Source: Lycorma delicatula (taxonomy: Eukaryota; Arthropoda; Insecta; Hemiptera; Fulgoridae). Taken from it: a stretch of DNA of 64,000 bases. The stretch covers positions 19,116,022 to 19,180,021 of the forward strand of contig NC_134465.1 of NCBI RefSeq assembly GCF_047948215.1, given 5' to 3'. This document shows, in pieces, positions 31,322 to 42,074 of the stretch. The first letter of the stretch is position 1. Each line of letters opens with the position of its first letter. The translations under genes and the position numbers were made by a program. The notes under the pieces were generated by a model. It saw nothing but the letters and a program-made list of their open reading frames with translations, made no database searches and was not told the origin of the DNA.

Positions 31322-31830
31322 GATTTAGAAGTCCAGAGTTCTACGGTTCAAATCCTAGTTAAGGCAGGTACTTTGATTCGGATTTGAATACTAGATCGTG
31401 GATACCGGTGTTGTTTGGTGGTCGGGTTTCAATTAACTAAACATTTCAGTAACGGTCGATCTGAGACTGTACAAGACTACATTTATCTACATTCATACAT
31501 ATCGTACTTAATCGTACTCTGAAGTAGTACCTTACGGTGGTTCCGGAGGCTAAACAGAAAAAGAAAAGGAAGATGGATTAATTCTGTTCAATATTTGTAA
31601 AATTTTAAGCTGTAAAAGTACTTAAGCTGTTTAAAATTCCAAAGTTTTAAGTCAATCGAATTCAGGGTTAAGGAGGAAGAGACATATTTGTTTGTCATTT
31701 TTATTATAAATTTCAATCTTTTAAAATTGATATCAAGGATCAATTGATCCTGTGATATAAATTGTTTTTAAATTAGTTACGATTTCAAAAAATGAGAGGA
31801 ATTTAAAAAACATTCTTTTTACATTTTATT
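31322..31830 (+). repeat. Segmental duplication, copy 2, with 5'-truncated family A SINE
   Basis: Starts inside the SINE head (GATTTAGAAGTCCAGAGTTC), so box A is lost, and continues through the SINE tail at about 31577 and the shared flank to ATTTTATT at 31830. There it is abruptly followed by the 3' half of another family A SINE rather than by a Helitron. Confidence 0.9.
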
Positions 31831-31833
31831 CAA

Positions 31834-31960
31834 ATAACTACACATTTTAGTAACGGTCGACCTGAGACTGTACAACAGTACGCTTCATTTACGCTCCTAC
31901 AAATCATCCTCTGAAGTAATATCTGACGGTGATTCCCGGAGGCTAAACGGGAGGAAAAAA
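31834..31960 (+). mobile_element. Family A SINE, 3' half
   Basis: Starts at AACTACACATTTTAGTAACG and runs to CCCGGAGGCTAAACGGGAGG. It faces the next SINE tail to tail. Confidence 0.8.
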
Positions 31961-32009
31961 GAAGAAACTTATAATCAAAAAATAAAAATAATAATACGGT
32001 TATAAAATC

Positions 32010-32255
32010 TTTTTTTCCTGTTTAGCATCCGGGAATCACCGTCAGGTATTACTAGAGGATGAATGACGATATGCATAAGTGAAGTGAAGTCTTGTGCAGT
32101 CTCAAGTCGACCGTTACTAAAATGTGTAGTTAATTGAAACCCAACAACCAAAGAACACCGGTATCCACGATCTAGTATTCAAATCCGTGCCTTTACTACG
32201 ATTTGAACGTTGGAACTGTCGACTTCCAAATCATCCGATTTGCGAAGATGCGTTA
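32010..32255 (-). mobile_element. tRNA-derived SINE, family A
   Basis: Minus-strand tail CCGGATGCTAAACAGGAAAA at 32010-32035, body complete, box-B-like ACGTTCAAATCGTAGT. The head is cut at about 32255 within GCATCTTCGCAAATCGG. With 31834-31960 it forms an inverted pair. Confidence 0.85.
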
Positions 32256-32350
32256 ATTTGCGATGTTAAAAGCCTCAAAGGAAATATAATGTTTATTAAT
32301 ACGGTCCAGGAATGAAAAATTTGAAAAAAACTGAGTTAATTAAATTATAA

Positions 32351-32901
32351 TCTTCTATACGTTAGTTTGTTCAAAATCTTAAATCTCTGAAAGTTCTTGA
32401 CCGATTGCTTTGAAATTTTGAATCGACGTTGGATTCGAATCCGCGCGTGTTTTTATATACTTACTATTTAGATACCTAAGACGTCACTCTTGTGACAGGT
32501 AAAAACATGATTTTTTTGAAAAAACAACGCTATCTGTTGGAGCTAAAAGCAATACGCACTATACCAACTATTTTACGATTCCATTTCAATGTTTCCGATG
32601 TGTGTCCGCTGTAGAATAAAAAACTATTGGACTGATTTACGGGGGGAGAAAAAGGGAGAAAGAAAAAGGGGGAAAGAAAATGGAAACTGTTTTAAGAAAT
32701 TGAAACAGAAACGTGGGTGTAAAGGGAAAGAGGGGGAAACGGTGAAAATTAAATGGAATATGGTAAAAATGAAAATGGGAAAAGGCAAAGGGAAAAATTT
32801 AAATTTTTGTGAAGATCCGTATGTTTTATCAAACTTTCAATTGCGTTCATTTAATCTATATTTATAAATCTAGCAATAGCAAAGCATTGCCGGGTTTACT
32901 A
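32351..32901 (+). mobile_element. Helitron-like non-autonomous element
   Basis: 5' end A/TCTTCTATACGTTAG with TTTGTTC, 3' end AGCAATAGCAAAGCATTGCC then GGGTTTACTAC/T, where CTAC is a mutated CTAG. Its interior is collinear with the reverse complement of 29642-30305: CCGATTGCTTTGAAATTTTG, CGCGTGTTTTTATATAC, AACAGCGCTATCTGTTGG-like, TTTCCGATGTGTGTCCG. It then has a purine-rich GGGAAA run at 32640-32800. The 92-codon frame at 32589-32867 is a product of that run and is not a gene. Confidence 0.75.
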
Positions 32902-32904
32902 CTG

Positions 32905-33780
32905 AAAAAATAAATTTAAAAAAATTAACAATCCGAACCCTCTATTAGAAATTTTAATTTGCAATATTAATTTTAAATAATTTATATGTTATTTTAAGAT
33001 ATATCAATAACATTTACTTTTAAAGGAAACAAAAAATTGTGACGGGAAGTTTAATTTAATTTCAGGAAATTGAAACGTTTAATTTGTAAGCAAAACAATA
33101 ATTATTCGATGCATTTAAAATTAAAATGAATTTTCATTTCACGGAAATTTTCATGATGCGTTGTATAAAAATAAATAACCTTTAAACAAAACAAAAAATT
33201 CTCTCGCAATATATCAATTAATTTACCGAGTGATAAATTTCGCTGAAATAATTTGCAATTACAATAATTAAAGTTAATTAACAATGGTATATTGTGAAAA
33301 ACATTACAGAAAAATATACGCGACTGGAATAAAACAGAACGGCCGGTCGTGACCGTTATAAACTGGCGCCTCATGTAAAATAAAATGATAAACATCACAT
33401 TAAGCGATACGTTAAATAATAATAAATCTAGCTAGTTAAGTGATTTTATTTCTTGCGTCATTCGTTAACCGATAAATTCTAATAAGAAATTTACATGACC
33501 ACGCAAAAATAAATATTCCAAAATTAAGAAGTTTTATTCTCGCATAGTTAAACGGCCATCTAGTTCTCATGAAACTTGTATAACCGAAGAAACCCGGACA
33601 TTTTTTTATATTCCAAGGATTTATCGGGGAGAATGCAACTATACGAATGGTTGCCTGACCGGCTTTTGCGTATAGGCACTGTGGAACTGCAACACTCCCT
33701 ATTTCTATTTGATTCATTAATTTTTTTTTTCTTTAATCCTTTCTTTGTATTTGTACAATATATAATCCTTAAGCTTAATG
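32905..33780. other. AT-rich stretch, no supportable gene
   Basis: 33560-33720 is less AT-rich and open on both strands (minus 33436-33717, plus 33576-33824). Neither peptide is recognisable. Confidence 0.35.
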
Positions 33781-33832
33781 TCAGTAGCCATCCCCCAGTT
33801 TATGAAAAAATACAAAAATCTTAATATGGAAC

Positions 33833-33941
33833 TGTGTGCTTCACAGTTCCTGCGCGTGGTGTTTGGCTGTTGTGCGCATGCGGCCACAGGAAGGTGCACG
33901 CTAGGTAGCGAGTGAGAGAGAGAGCACTGTCGCTCCCGCAG
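33833..33941 (+). mobile_element. Possible LTR (3' part) of a short LTR element
   Basis: Reads TGTGTGCTTCACAGTTCC and so on to CTCCCGCA, that is TG...CA borders, immediately before a primer-binding-site-like sequence. A perfect 9-bp stem (GGAACTGTG, loop TGCTT, CACAGTTCC, 33828-33850) sits at the left border. An NRF-1-type GCGCATGCG is at 33874-33882. At about 110 bp it is short for an LTR, so the left edge may lie further upstream. No second LTR was found in the window. Confidence 0.35.
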
Positions 33942-33954
33942 TGGCGACCCTGAC
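33942..33954 (+). promoter_or_regulatory. tRNA-type primer-binding site
   Basis: TGGCGACCCTGAC, one base after CA. The TGG start and the GCGACCNTGAC core resemble the sites used by some insect Gypsy-type elements (complementary to the 3' end of a tRNA, possibly tRNA-Arg; family knowledge, not checked). Confidence 0.45.
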
Positions 33955-34088
33955 GTGCTGGAGGAAGATAGTTGTTTTTTTTTTACTCTTCGTGTGTTTG
34001 AAACGTTCCTTGTTCCTTCCCTTTTCTACTTTAGTCGGTGGAAGGAGTATGAAAGCGGTTTAGTGGTTTTTACAGCAGTGATCAGAAG

Positions 34089-34169
34089 ATGGAGGAAAGC
34101 AAGGGCTCTTCGATCGCCAAATCCAAGAGACCTTCCTCTTGGATTTCTTCTATGCGCATAGAAATTTAA
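34089..34169 (+). pseudogene. Possible start of a gag ORF, truncated
   Basis: ATG 135 bases after the primer-binding-site-like sequence opens a 26-codon frame, MEESKGSSIAKSKRPSSWIS then SMRIEI, which ends at TAA. Position and basic/serine-rich start would suit a gag leader. AT-rich unrelated DNA follows, so at most the first few codons remain. Confidence 0.2.
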
Positions 34170-34780
34170 ATTACATACCGCTGGACTATAGTGTTTTTAA
34201 GCGGACATTTTATTAAGTTGTTACCTAATAACATCAAAATATATTATCTGTATTAACATTTTATTATTGATTCCGTAAAACCGAATACGGTTTTTAAGCA
34301 CAACACGCTTAAAAACTGTGTACCATATTCTACAATGTGATAAAGTGTAGAATTAGATTATTTTCCTGCTTCCAGCTATGCTATTTGATTCATTTTTTCT
34401 TCCAGTTCTTTTATTTTACATAAAGGTTTAACCACATGTAAAGAGCGGCGAAAAAACTGGATCGGAACTCGAATAGAGATAACAAAAAAATATTCAATAT
34501 ATCAAAATTTCGCTGTTCCACATATATACGGTTGCTCATCGTCACCAACCGTGAAACAATTACGGCCCAGATGATAAGTGGGTTGATTTTTTAGGTTATA
34601 TGACTATATCGAAAAGGAACTGGCCGTATGCAAAGCCTACGGATACCCACACAATATTTGGTCGACATTTATGACATCAAAACCCGTCTGAAGTAAGTAG
34701 GGTTGTTTCAAGCATCCCTCAATGGGTAGAGAGGTCGGGAGGCCGAGGTATTTGGGATGCGGTTTCGAGCTAGTCCAGTA
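34170..34780. other. Unassigned stretch, part GC-richer
   Basis: 34170-34430 is AT-rich. 34430-34780 is GC-richer and may be more of the R1-like LINE that follows, but I could not read a protein in it. Confidence 0.35.
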
Positions 34781-34799
34781 TCACAGCGAAACGGTGATC

Positions 34800-35690
34800 A
34801 CAGTGCACCGGAACTAAATTTCGAACAGCCGTCCATCTCCCGCCTGCGGAGGGGCTTCAGAGCCTCGCGATAGAAGCACGACAGAAAGAATGGCACACCA
34901 CTACTAAGGGAAGATCCTTGCATAAATTTATGCAGGACTTGGGATGATGGTGAGCCTCTAGTTAATTTGTAAGAGCAACGGGAGGCCAAGTGCTCATCAA
35001 CTATGCTAATTCAAAACAATATCTGCACAGGTTCCGCCCGGCAACTGATGAGCTGAGTGTCTGCGGGGAGGTCCAGTCGAACGAGCATATGATGTTCGAC
35101 TGCCCCGCTCGTGGGGGGAGGGGGCAGAATTCGTACCATCCTGGAACTTAAAGGTCAAGAGGAAAATTGGCTGCTCGCAAACGGCGAGTCAATGTGGTGT
35201 GAGCCGTATTGTCGGACCGTGTGGGATTTCCTCGATGCAGTTGCGTCGGTCAACCGGCATCGGTAGTTTGGTAAGGGGAAAACACTTACCGAAATGCTGT
35301 AGGAGATTGTCTTCGAGAAATAGCTGGCCAACAACCAATAGCTCCAAGCGATGTAAACGGGAGACAGGTACTAGTCGGCTTCTAGCGACCTAGGCGTGGC
35401 AGCGAATTGCTGTCACAATTATAGCTGTCATATTATAGTATAGACGGGGGACGCCTACCCGATTTAGTTTAATATTTGAGAGGTGAATGGCTGGGCACAA
35501 AGCGAATGGTGTATAGTACCGTACTTATACAGTTCACGTTATTAGGTTAGCTCCAGGAGATAGTTAGGAGACTGGTCGCATCGAGGCACAGACATTCGGT
35601 ATTATGCTTTAGGGCAACCGAATGGTGTGGTGGCGGGAGTAATACCAGTAAACCAAAAATCCCTCAAGGGTATACAGAATTAAAATAACG
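34800..35690 (+). pseudogene. R1-clade-like LINE, ORF2 C-terminal domain and 3' UTR
   Basis: From 34873 one frame reads EARQKEWHTTTKGRSLHKFM, then (after three stops) GGQVLINYANSKQYLHRFRP, ELSVCGEVQSNEHMMFDCPA. It then shifts by one base into RIRTILELKGQEENWLLANG and TVWDFLDAVASVNRH, ending at TAG 35264-35266. The CGE...EHxxFxC spacing is the zinc-knuckle-like motif that follows the RT in R1-clade ORF2. The rest, to about 35690, is GC-richer and untranslated. The piece is inactive. R1 elements proper live in 28S rDNA; this one does not. Confidence 0.75.
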
Positions 35691-35691
35691 G

Positions 35692-37030
35692 CTGGGAATG
35701 TCGGTTATATGAATATCGATAAATCTTGTTCTACGATCCAAAGTGACATATAACGGTGCATTCATCGGGTTTGGTGCTAATGAAGGTTGCACTCGTATGC
35801 AATCAGGTTAATAGCGGTTAAAGGGACCAGAACTATGCGGGCGATTACTCGATACAACCTTATAGAAACAGGCACACATTTAGTGTCTTAATTCATACAG
35901 AAATAACTGCAAGATTACGAAATACGGACCTGAATTAATATAATTTGCTGCAAACCAACCTTTCGAGGCCGAAAAAAAATGCCATCCTAAAGCGGAATTT
36001 ACAATACATTACATTCACTCCTATCTGACAAGTTTAAATATAAATAAAAATGTTAATAATATTATTAAGTATTTTTAAATATGCTTCGGTGCAAATAAAT
36101 CGGATTCTTAAAATAATAATAATTTATAAAGATAGAAATACAAGTCATATATGAATTCTAAATGCATCCGGCGAAGTAAATCTTGTTAATTTGCATATAA
36201 CTTCCGGTTATCGAGGATTTTTATGGATATTAAGTTCTTAAATGAGAAAATATATAAATTAATCGCTTTGATATGTGATTTAAAAAGTGAACTCTTAAGA
36301 TAAAATAATTAATTATAAAGATAAATCTTATTTAGATAATTATTACGTATGAATTATTGCATGTTGTTTATTGTTGAAACCTGACCTTGAAAAGTTTTAA
36401 CTATAAAAAAAGGGAATTTTTTAACAATTAATTAAATTATTTAACGACTTCCTTTTGGTAAACCGTTACAGTATTACCCTATAATAGCATTTCTAAATAC
36501 AAAATTATAAAACACCTTACGTAATATTTATTATAGATTATTCATTTACAACAATATCCAAATGGATTGCATCTTTTTTGTTTGTCATAAGCAATAAAAT
36601 TGCTTATGAAAAATAAAAGTTATATTATTATTATTATGATAAATATACAATAATAAATCATACGATACACTCAGAGGAAATCATAAAAAAAGTCATATCA
36701 GTTATCAATGAAAAGGCGAGTTAAGACTTTCCCGAACGAACATTCTACTTGTTATTACTGTTCTCTCAATTATTAATTCATTTCTAAGTTATCTTTAACT
36801 TCTACTTCACTCGAGATTATTATACATTACATGTTTGTATATTATATTTGAGTAATATTGTATGATTTAATGCAATTGCTATTTATAAATTTTACGATAT
36901 AATTAGTCGAGGAATGTCATTATTGTTTATATAAGTCTTTAAGGGATTATTTTTATGTTTTTAAATTTCCTTAGGTCAGGTGATCATTATTCGGTGGCCG
37001 ATCAAATCAGTACTGATGTTAATCATAATT
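35692..37030. other. AT-rich stretch, nothing recognised
   Basis: No coding frame above background and no repeat partner noticed. Confidence 0.5.
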
Positions 37031-37035
37031 TAAAA

Positions 37036-37140
37036 GCATTCGTTCTCAAAGTGGGCGATAACGCCCCGCTGTGAGCGCTGTAGGCCCTCAGGGGGGCAGT
37101 AGAAGGCCGACAGAAAATTGGGGGGGAAAATTGACGAAGG
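37036..37140 (+). mobile_element. hAT-like terminal fragment
   Basis: CATTCGTTCTCAAAGTGGGC, GATAACGCCCCG and then GGGGGGCAGTAGAAGGCCGA resemble the ends of hAT elements, which start CAGNGGTTCTCAAAGTGGGC. The leading CAG is degraded to GCA and no second end was found. Confidence 0.35.
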
Positions 37141-37164
37141 CAACGACCGATTAAAAAATAAGGC

Positions 37165-37490
37165 AAAAATTAGGCCTTTCTGAAGCCTAAATGGTCATGA
37201 ACAATGAGACCGATAACAGCTCTTGAAAGATCAGGAAAAAGAATGGCCATGTCGGAAATCGTTGAACGACGATCTTTTCTAATTTCATAATCGACGCGTT
37301 CAACAAATCCTTGACGGCCTAGGAACGTTCTTCATCATGCACATTAATTCTGTGTTTTTTATAAACCTTTCACACCATTTTCTGAAGTTTCTTTCGTTCA
37401 TAACATTATCACCGTACACAGCAACCAACTGCCTACGAATTTCAGCCGATTTAACGTTTTGATGGTTTAAAAGATGTACGATCGATTTTC
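37165..37490 (-). pseudogene. Mariner-family (SETMAR-like) DNA-binding domain fragment
   Basis: Minus strand: IVHLLNHQNVKSAEIRRQLV, AVYGDNVMNERNFRKWCER (first helix-turn-helix), then NVHDEERS, and after frameshifts FVERVDYEIRKDRRSTISDM, AILFPDLSRAVIGLIVHDHL, GFRKA (second helix-turn-helix). Homologous proteins continue with an ARWVP linker and a DDE catalytic domain; both are absent. It is a different subfamily from 21985-23035. Confidence 0.75.
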
Positions 37491-37491
37491 C

Positions 37492-38100
37492 TATTCATTT
37501 TATAACGTAATAACTGAAGTAATCAAAGATACTACAAAGCGACAACTTACAGAAAACAATACAGCGAGTACATTACTAGAGTGGCCATGAACGACACAGA
37601 TTCGCCAACATTAAGGAGAGAAATTTCCCAGCGGTCTTTATTTTAGAGATATCCCTCGTATGTTGGATTCAATTACCTACTGTTTGTTCGTCGATAATAA
37701 ATTTATTATTAGTTAACAATTTATATATATAAAAAAATCAATAACGTCGTTTTCATGAATTAATGATAAATATTGTGATAAAAAGTTGCACGTAAAAAAA
37801 GTATGAAGTCTATACAACACCACCCAGTTACTTTGAAATTTAATGAAACAACCACAATCAAAGAAATGTAATACAAATGTAGTACACGGTTCGTCAGTAA
37901 ATAGAAACATACCGTACTCTTTTATAGTCGCTTCCATAATATTAATCGATTGTTAAATAGAATACTTATTTGAACACAAGAACAATCAGATATCGTTTAA
38001 AGAAAGAAAAAAACAAATCTAAAACTAAGTAAGTATTTTAATTTTTAAATAATCATCATCAGTATTTACAGAAAAAGTTACCAAAAAGTAAATATAAATA
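37492..38100. other. AT-rich stretch, nothing recognised
   Basis: The minus-strand frame 37713-37937 has no recognisable domain. Confidence 0.45.
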
Positions 38101-38102
38101 CA

Positions 38103-38258
38103 AATATCTGTGGTGAAGTGGTAGAGTTTCATTCTTTCATTCGGAGGTTCCAGGTTCGAATCCCGGATCAGGCATGGCATTTTTCATAGCTAAAAATTGC
38201 CAATATCATAGTCCCACGCGCAAACTTCGTAAGCTTCTGTGGTGAATTAATCGTCAAT
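38103..38258 (+). mobile_element. Short tRNA-derived SINE, family S, second tail type
   Basis: Head TCTGTGGTGAAGTGGTAGAG, strong box B CCAGGTTCGAATCCCGG, and a tail with GCTTCTGTGGTGAATTAATC. Confidence 0.85.
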
Positions 38259-38259
38259 T

Positions 38260-38708
38260 AAAAAAATACAATATAAAACAGTATTTTTATCTAGCTCTCT
38301 CGTATGTGTAGAGTGCAACAAAGTACGGCAATCATTAAATATCTTTTCAAAACATAATATAAAAAAACTAAATTTAATGAATCTTCTTAACTTGATCTAT
38401 TTTTTTGTTTTTTTTTTTTGATTTGACAACCGTACCCATGCCTCCATGACAAAGCCAAAGCCAACTCAAACATTTTAAATGAATTGGTAAGATTTCATAA
38501 ACCATTTTAAAGGATATTCAAAAACAAAAATTTTGTGTTGTGGATATGAAAACATTAACCAACATTGCGGTGATTTTTAATTTTTCTCAAAATTAGTTTT
38601 AAACAATTGTATATCTATCTCTTAACGGCTCAAAAATGTAACACTAATAAAAAAAAATTTAGCAAAATTTTCTCAATGTTATCTGAAAATTATCTATTTT
38701 CCGATGCG
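38260..38708. other. AT-rich stretch, nothing recognised
   Basis: No gene or repeat partner was noticed. Confidence 0.5.
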
Positions 38709-38710
38709 AC

Positions 38711-38859
38711 TCTCTTTTTCTGTTTAGCCTTCGGAACCATCGTAACGTATTACTTCAGAGGATGATATGTATGAATGTAAATGAAGTGTAGTCTTGTACA
38801 GTCTCAGGTCGATCATTCCTGAGATATATATAATTAATTGAAACCCGACCACCACAGAA
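38711..38859 (-). mobile_element. Family A SINE, 3' half
   Basis: On the minus strand it runs from GTGGTCGGGTTTCAATTAAT to CCGAAGGCTAAACAGAAAAA; the tRNA-like head is gone. It ends at a TACCCTATCCATAAATAGGGT block that introduces the next element. Confidence 0.8.
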
Positions 38860-38894
38860 GTATTGTCGTACTTTGTTAATACCCTATCCATAAA

Positions 38895-39410
38895 TAGGGT
38901 GATTCACAAAGAATGTAACAAAGTTTCACGATATGTTATATGAAGAAAATTCATATAAACATATGTTCCGAAACATTTCGTTAATGAGTATCGACTGGCA
39001 AAAGTTTCCGCCCTGATTTCTGCGCTTTCGGTAAAATTAAGCCAGACTATAATTCTTGAGAATCGAATACATATTAAATTTTGCTGTTTTATATGGAATT
39101 TAACCTGAAAAAATAGATTAAAAATAGATTCCAGAATTATATTTTTAGTAGTTTTCGAAAAATATGTTGTAAAAGACAAACGATCAGAATCGTAAATAAA
39201 ACACTATTTTATGTTTGGCGTAAAATAAGTTTGTGAAACGGGTTAAAACACGTAAATATTTTAAAACAAAACATGTAGGGAATTTAATTTTAAGTAAAAT
39301 CGTTTAAATAAATCCCACAGAACCTAAATATATATGTAAGAATTTTAAAGTTTAATAAAAATAAAATATGGCAAATTTATTAAACGAAATAAAATTTTCA
39401 ATATTACAAA
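38895..39410 (+). repeat. Long-inverted-arm element family T, partial copy
   Basis: Collinear with 44575-45240 (minus its SINE): TTTCCGCCCTGATTTCTGCG, TATAATTCTTGAGA, ACCTGAAAAAATAGA, TTTTTAGTAGTTTTCGAAAA, TTTGGCGTAAAATAA, ATAAATCCCACAGAACCTAA and ATATGGCAAATTT. No clear right arm was found here. Confidence 0.65.
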
Positions 39411-39411
39411 A

Positions 39412-39902
39412 CAGTTTTTTTTTATTAACCGCTAATCTTTATTAACTAAAAAATTTATAAAAATTTGAAATACTATTACTTTAGGGAAAAATTCTGTTTA
39501 ACCACCTACATGACGATTATCTTTGCTTGAACAACTTACTTTTGAAGTCTTCTTCATATTATAAATCACACACAACTATAATTAACAAAGAATTCTCAAT
39601 CGTAAACTAATAATTCATTACTCGACAAAAAAAAAATATAAACAATAAAATTCGTTTGATTAATTCTTGAGAACAGATGTAAAGCACCTCCAACTTCCTG
39701 TTTTCTTCTCGCTGATTTGTCAACGTCGGTCTGACGCCGCACCCTCCGATTACATCTCTTTAAACACAACCATTCGACTAGAGTGTATTAAAATAATTGA
39801 TGATTTTAACCAATCTCCATCTTTTTTTTGTGGCTTTATGATATCGACGTATAAGCTTGAAGCTTGAGCGTAGGATATGGAAATGGAATTTTCAGCTTAT
39901 GA
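39412..39902. other. AT-rich stretch, nothing recognised
   Basis: 39665-39870 is open and less AT-rich (66 codons on plus), but its peptide is not recognised. Confidence 0.4.
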
Positions 39903-39904
39903 AA

Positions 39905-39950
39905 AATGCCGTGCCTGACCGGGATTCAAACCCGGGACCTCCGGATAAAA
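39905..39950 (-). mobile_element. Family S SINE head fragment
   Basis: Minus-strand ATCCGGAGGTCCCGGGTTTG AATCCCGGTCAGGCACGGC, a nearly perfect box-B region with nothing else. Confidence 0.75.
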
Positions 39951-39951
39951 A

Positions 39952-40415
39952 TTAAATTTAATAAAACAATAAGATTATATTTTTCAAACGCATCGTTGTA
40001 TAAGCTTCATATATATATTTATACTTTATTAGATTTTATTGATAGGTTAAACCTTTATCTCGGCAATGAAATCAAGAATAAAATATATTATGGCGGGAGG
40101 AATACCCATTATCGATTCCAGGTCTTGGTTGTAGGGTGACTATATGGTTCTACTCAACCCACCCTACCTTACACTTTTAAAGAGGTTAGGACCCTCCCTG
40201 ACCTTACATAAAAAACTGGGGCAAGTTACCGAGGAGTTAATATAAAATTAAATCTACGATATATAATTTATTTATTTTAATTTCATTTAATACTGTATAC
40301 AGTTTCAAAAATATTGCGATGGTTTAAAAATAGTAAAATCCATTTTTTTTGTTTCAATTATTACTTTAAAAAAAATAATTTTTCGTAATGCAAGATTGAA
40401 TTGGATGAAATGTCC
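39952..40415. other. Mixed stretch, nothing recognised
   Basis: 40090-40245 is GC-richer (ACTCAACCCACCCTACCTTA and so on) but has no open frame or partner. The rest is AT-rich. Confidence 0.4.
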
Positions 40416-40419
40416 AACT

Positions 40420-40830
40420 TCTTTAAAGAAATTCGGTTTGACAAAAAAAAACCCAGTTGTTTAATATCAGTATAGAAATCAGACACCTATGACAGAATCT
40501 GAGAGAGAAGGCAGTTCCGATACAAGAATTTGAGCGAGACAGGAATGTAGTCTATATGATTTTTTTCAACTTATATATAGAAGAAGCAATAAAAGAATTG
40601 AACGAAATTTTTTCGTAGCGGATCGACTATTGGACCGAAGAAAATAAGAATTCAATTCGCTGATGATTTTGTTCTTTCAGTGGAAACTAAAAATGAGTTT
40701 TTTAAAACAAACGCTGAACGACAAAGAATCAATTTTACGATAGAAATTTAGTTTAAAAGCAAATAATACTAAAACACAAATAACGAAATGAGATAAAGCA
40801 GAGAATAATGATGAGTACGTACTCCTATCA
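40420..40830 (+). pseudogene. LINE reverse transcriptase fragment (RTE-like)
   Basis: Reads LKKFGLTKKNPVV, YQYRNQTPMTESEREGSSDT, then ARQEC (family RQGC), then FNLYIEEAIKELNE and, after a frameshift, GSTIGPKKIRIQFADDFVLS VETKNEF. FADD is the catalytic metal-binding box of the RT palm domain. At least three stops and two frameshifts are visible. It continues weakly to about 40830 (LKQTLND, NNTKTQ). Confidence 0.72.
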
Positions 40831-40834
40831 CAAA

Positions 40835-41318
40835 GGCAACATAAAACAATGACATACATTCTTCTCTCTAAACAAATTACAAGTAAACTTTCAGTTCATT
40901 GTAGAATAAGAACAAAACAAATTGCTTTCAACCTAGTAAGCCCTCATCATATCTAAAGTAGACAAAACGTGTCTTTTTGTTCAAATAATATAGAAAACTC
41001 ATTAAAACTAATATATATATATATATATATGGGGGAAAAACTATCTTAACACCTCACACAGCAGTTTTCAACCAATATGAGTCACGAATATGAAATCTAT
41101 CAAAGTTTAAAATTATCATAAAATAATTCAACGCAAATAAAATTTATTGTCGGTACACAGTTAAAAGTTTTGTACGTAAAAACCCAGTACAAAATAAATA
41201 AAAAAAAAAAAAAAAAAATAGAGAATTCATTTTTAAAACAAAATACACAAAATTAAAACATAAAGTGATAAAATATATTGTGAAAAATAACAATACAGAA
41301 GAGTACAGGTATATAAAT
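40835..41318. other. AT-rich stretch with a short (AT)n run
   Basis: (AT)n at 41010-41030 and an A-run at 41200-41218. No gene. Confidence 0.5.
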
Positions 41319-41324
41319 TATGAT

Positions 41325-41640
41325 AAATGCAACCAAAACATTTTTTCCTCCGGCGAGTCGGAGAAACTCTAATTACGGGCGAAGTGTCGGGCTGCCTAAC
41401 AGGTTACGCAAGTTGATAAAGAGTGCGTATGTATGCCTGCGCCCTGCCGACTTAACCACCTATCTCAACAACTCCCTTCCCGGAGCCGGACCCACAATTA
41501 AGCATTATACAGCCCCCGGGAGGAGCCTTTGAGTTCAATGGATCCAGAGTCCCCGTGTTTCATCACCATCGCCCACCCGCGCAAGCGTGGACGAACGATG
41601 CCTCCGCATCGTCTGAGGACTGTCCTTCAACATTTCATAA
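41325..41640 (-). mobile_element. R1-clade-like LINE 3' UTR
   Basis: The minus strand corresponds to 60985-61100. Shared landmarks are a CGGAGGCATCGTTCG or CGGAGATGCCGTTCG block, CTTGCGCGGGTGGGCGATGG (versus CTTGCACGTGTGGGCGGTAG) and a GACGAGGCA/GATGAAACA block. It ends in GGAGGAAAAAA near 41330. Short ORFs across it are artefacts of high GC content. Confidence 0.6.
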
Positions 41641-41754
41641 TTAAAACTAAATAAAAGGTTCTTTCTTAAAAACGAACATAAGCATTGAAGAGGAGAAAAT
41701 AAACCGTATTTTAATCCTTCCTCCTTTTTTTTCAAGTATAAAGCAGATTACCTG

Positions 41755-41930
41755 TTCCCCTGTTCATATAATATCGATACCACCATTTCTTCTTCGGTCT
41801 TCCCAAACCTGTCTTCCCACTTGGTGAATATTCCTTATTGAATTTTGTTTCGAATTCGATCTGGATCCATTGTTCCAATCAGATCGAACCACTGCTGTTT
41901 GCAATTATTAAATTTAACATTTAACAATGG
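41755..41930 (-). pseudogene. LINE ORF C-terminal tail fragment (RTE-like)
   Basis: Minus strand reads GTMDPDRIRNKIQ, then, after frameshifts, KWEDRFGRPKKKWWYRYYMN. The RM-x-x-x-R...GRPKKKW pattern is common near the C-terminus of RTE and related LINE ORFs. Confidence 0.5.
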
Positions 41931-42074
41931 TTGCATGTGAAAAAAATTTCACATATTTAGGATAAAAGTCCCATCTTCATAGAATTCCAGCAAAAGTTTG
42001 GTCATCCCTTACCATAAGAGCTGATCGTATCAAAAATTGTTTCAGAAAAAGGTTTTAGGTAATGTTTAGAGGAC

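Noticed and set aside
32589..32867. 92-codon Lys/Gly-rich ORF
   Set aside because: It arises from the GGGAAA-type purine tract inside a Helitron-like element; the paired copy at 29.6-30.3 kb does not keep the frame.
33436..33824. Overlapping 93- and 82-codon ORFs on opposite strands
   Set aside because: Neither peptide is recognisable and they overlap; kept as unassigned sequence.
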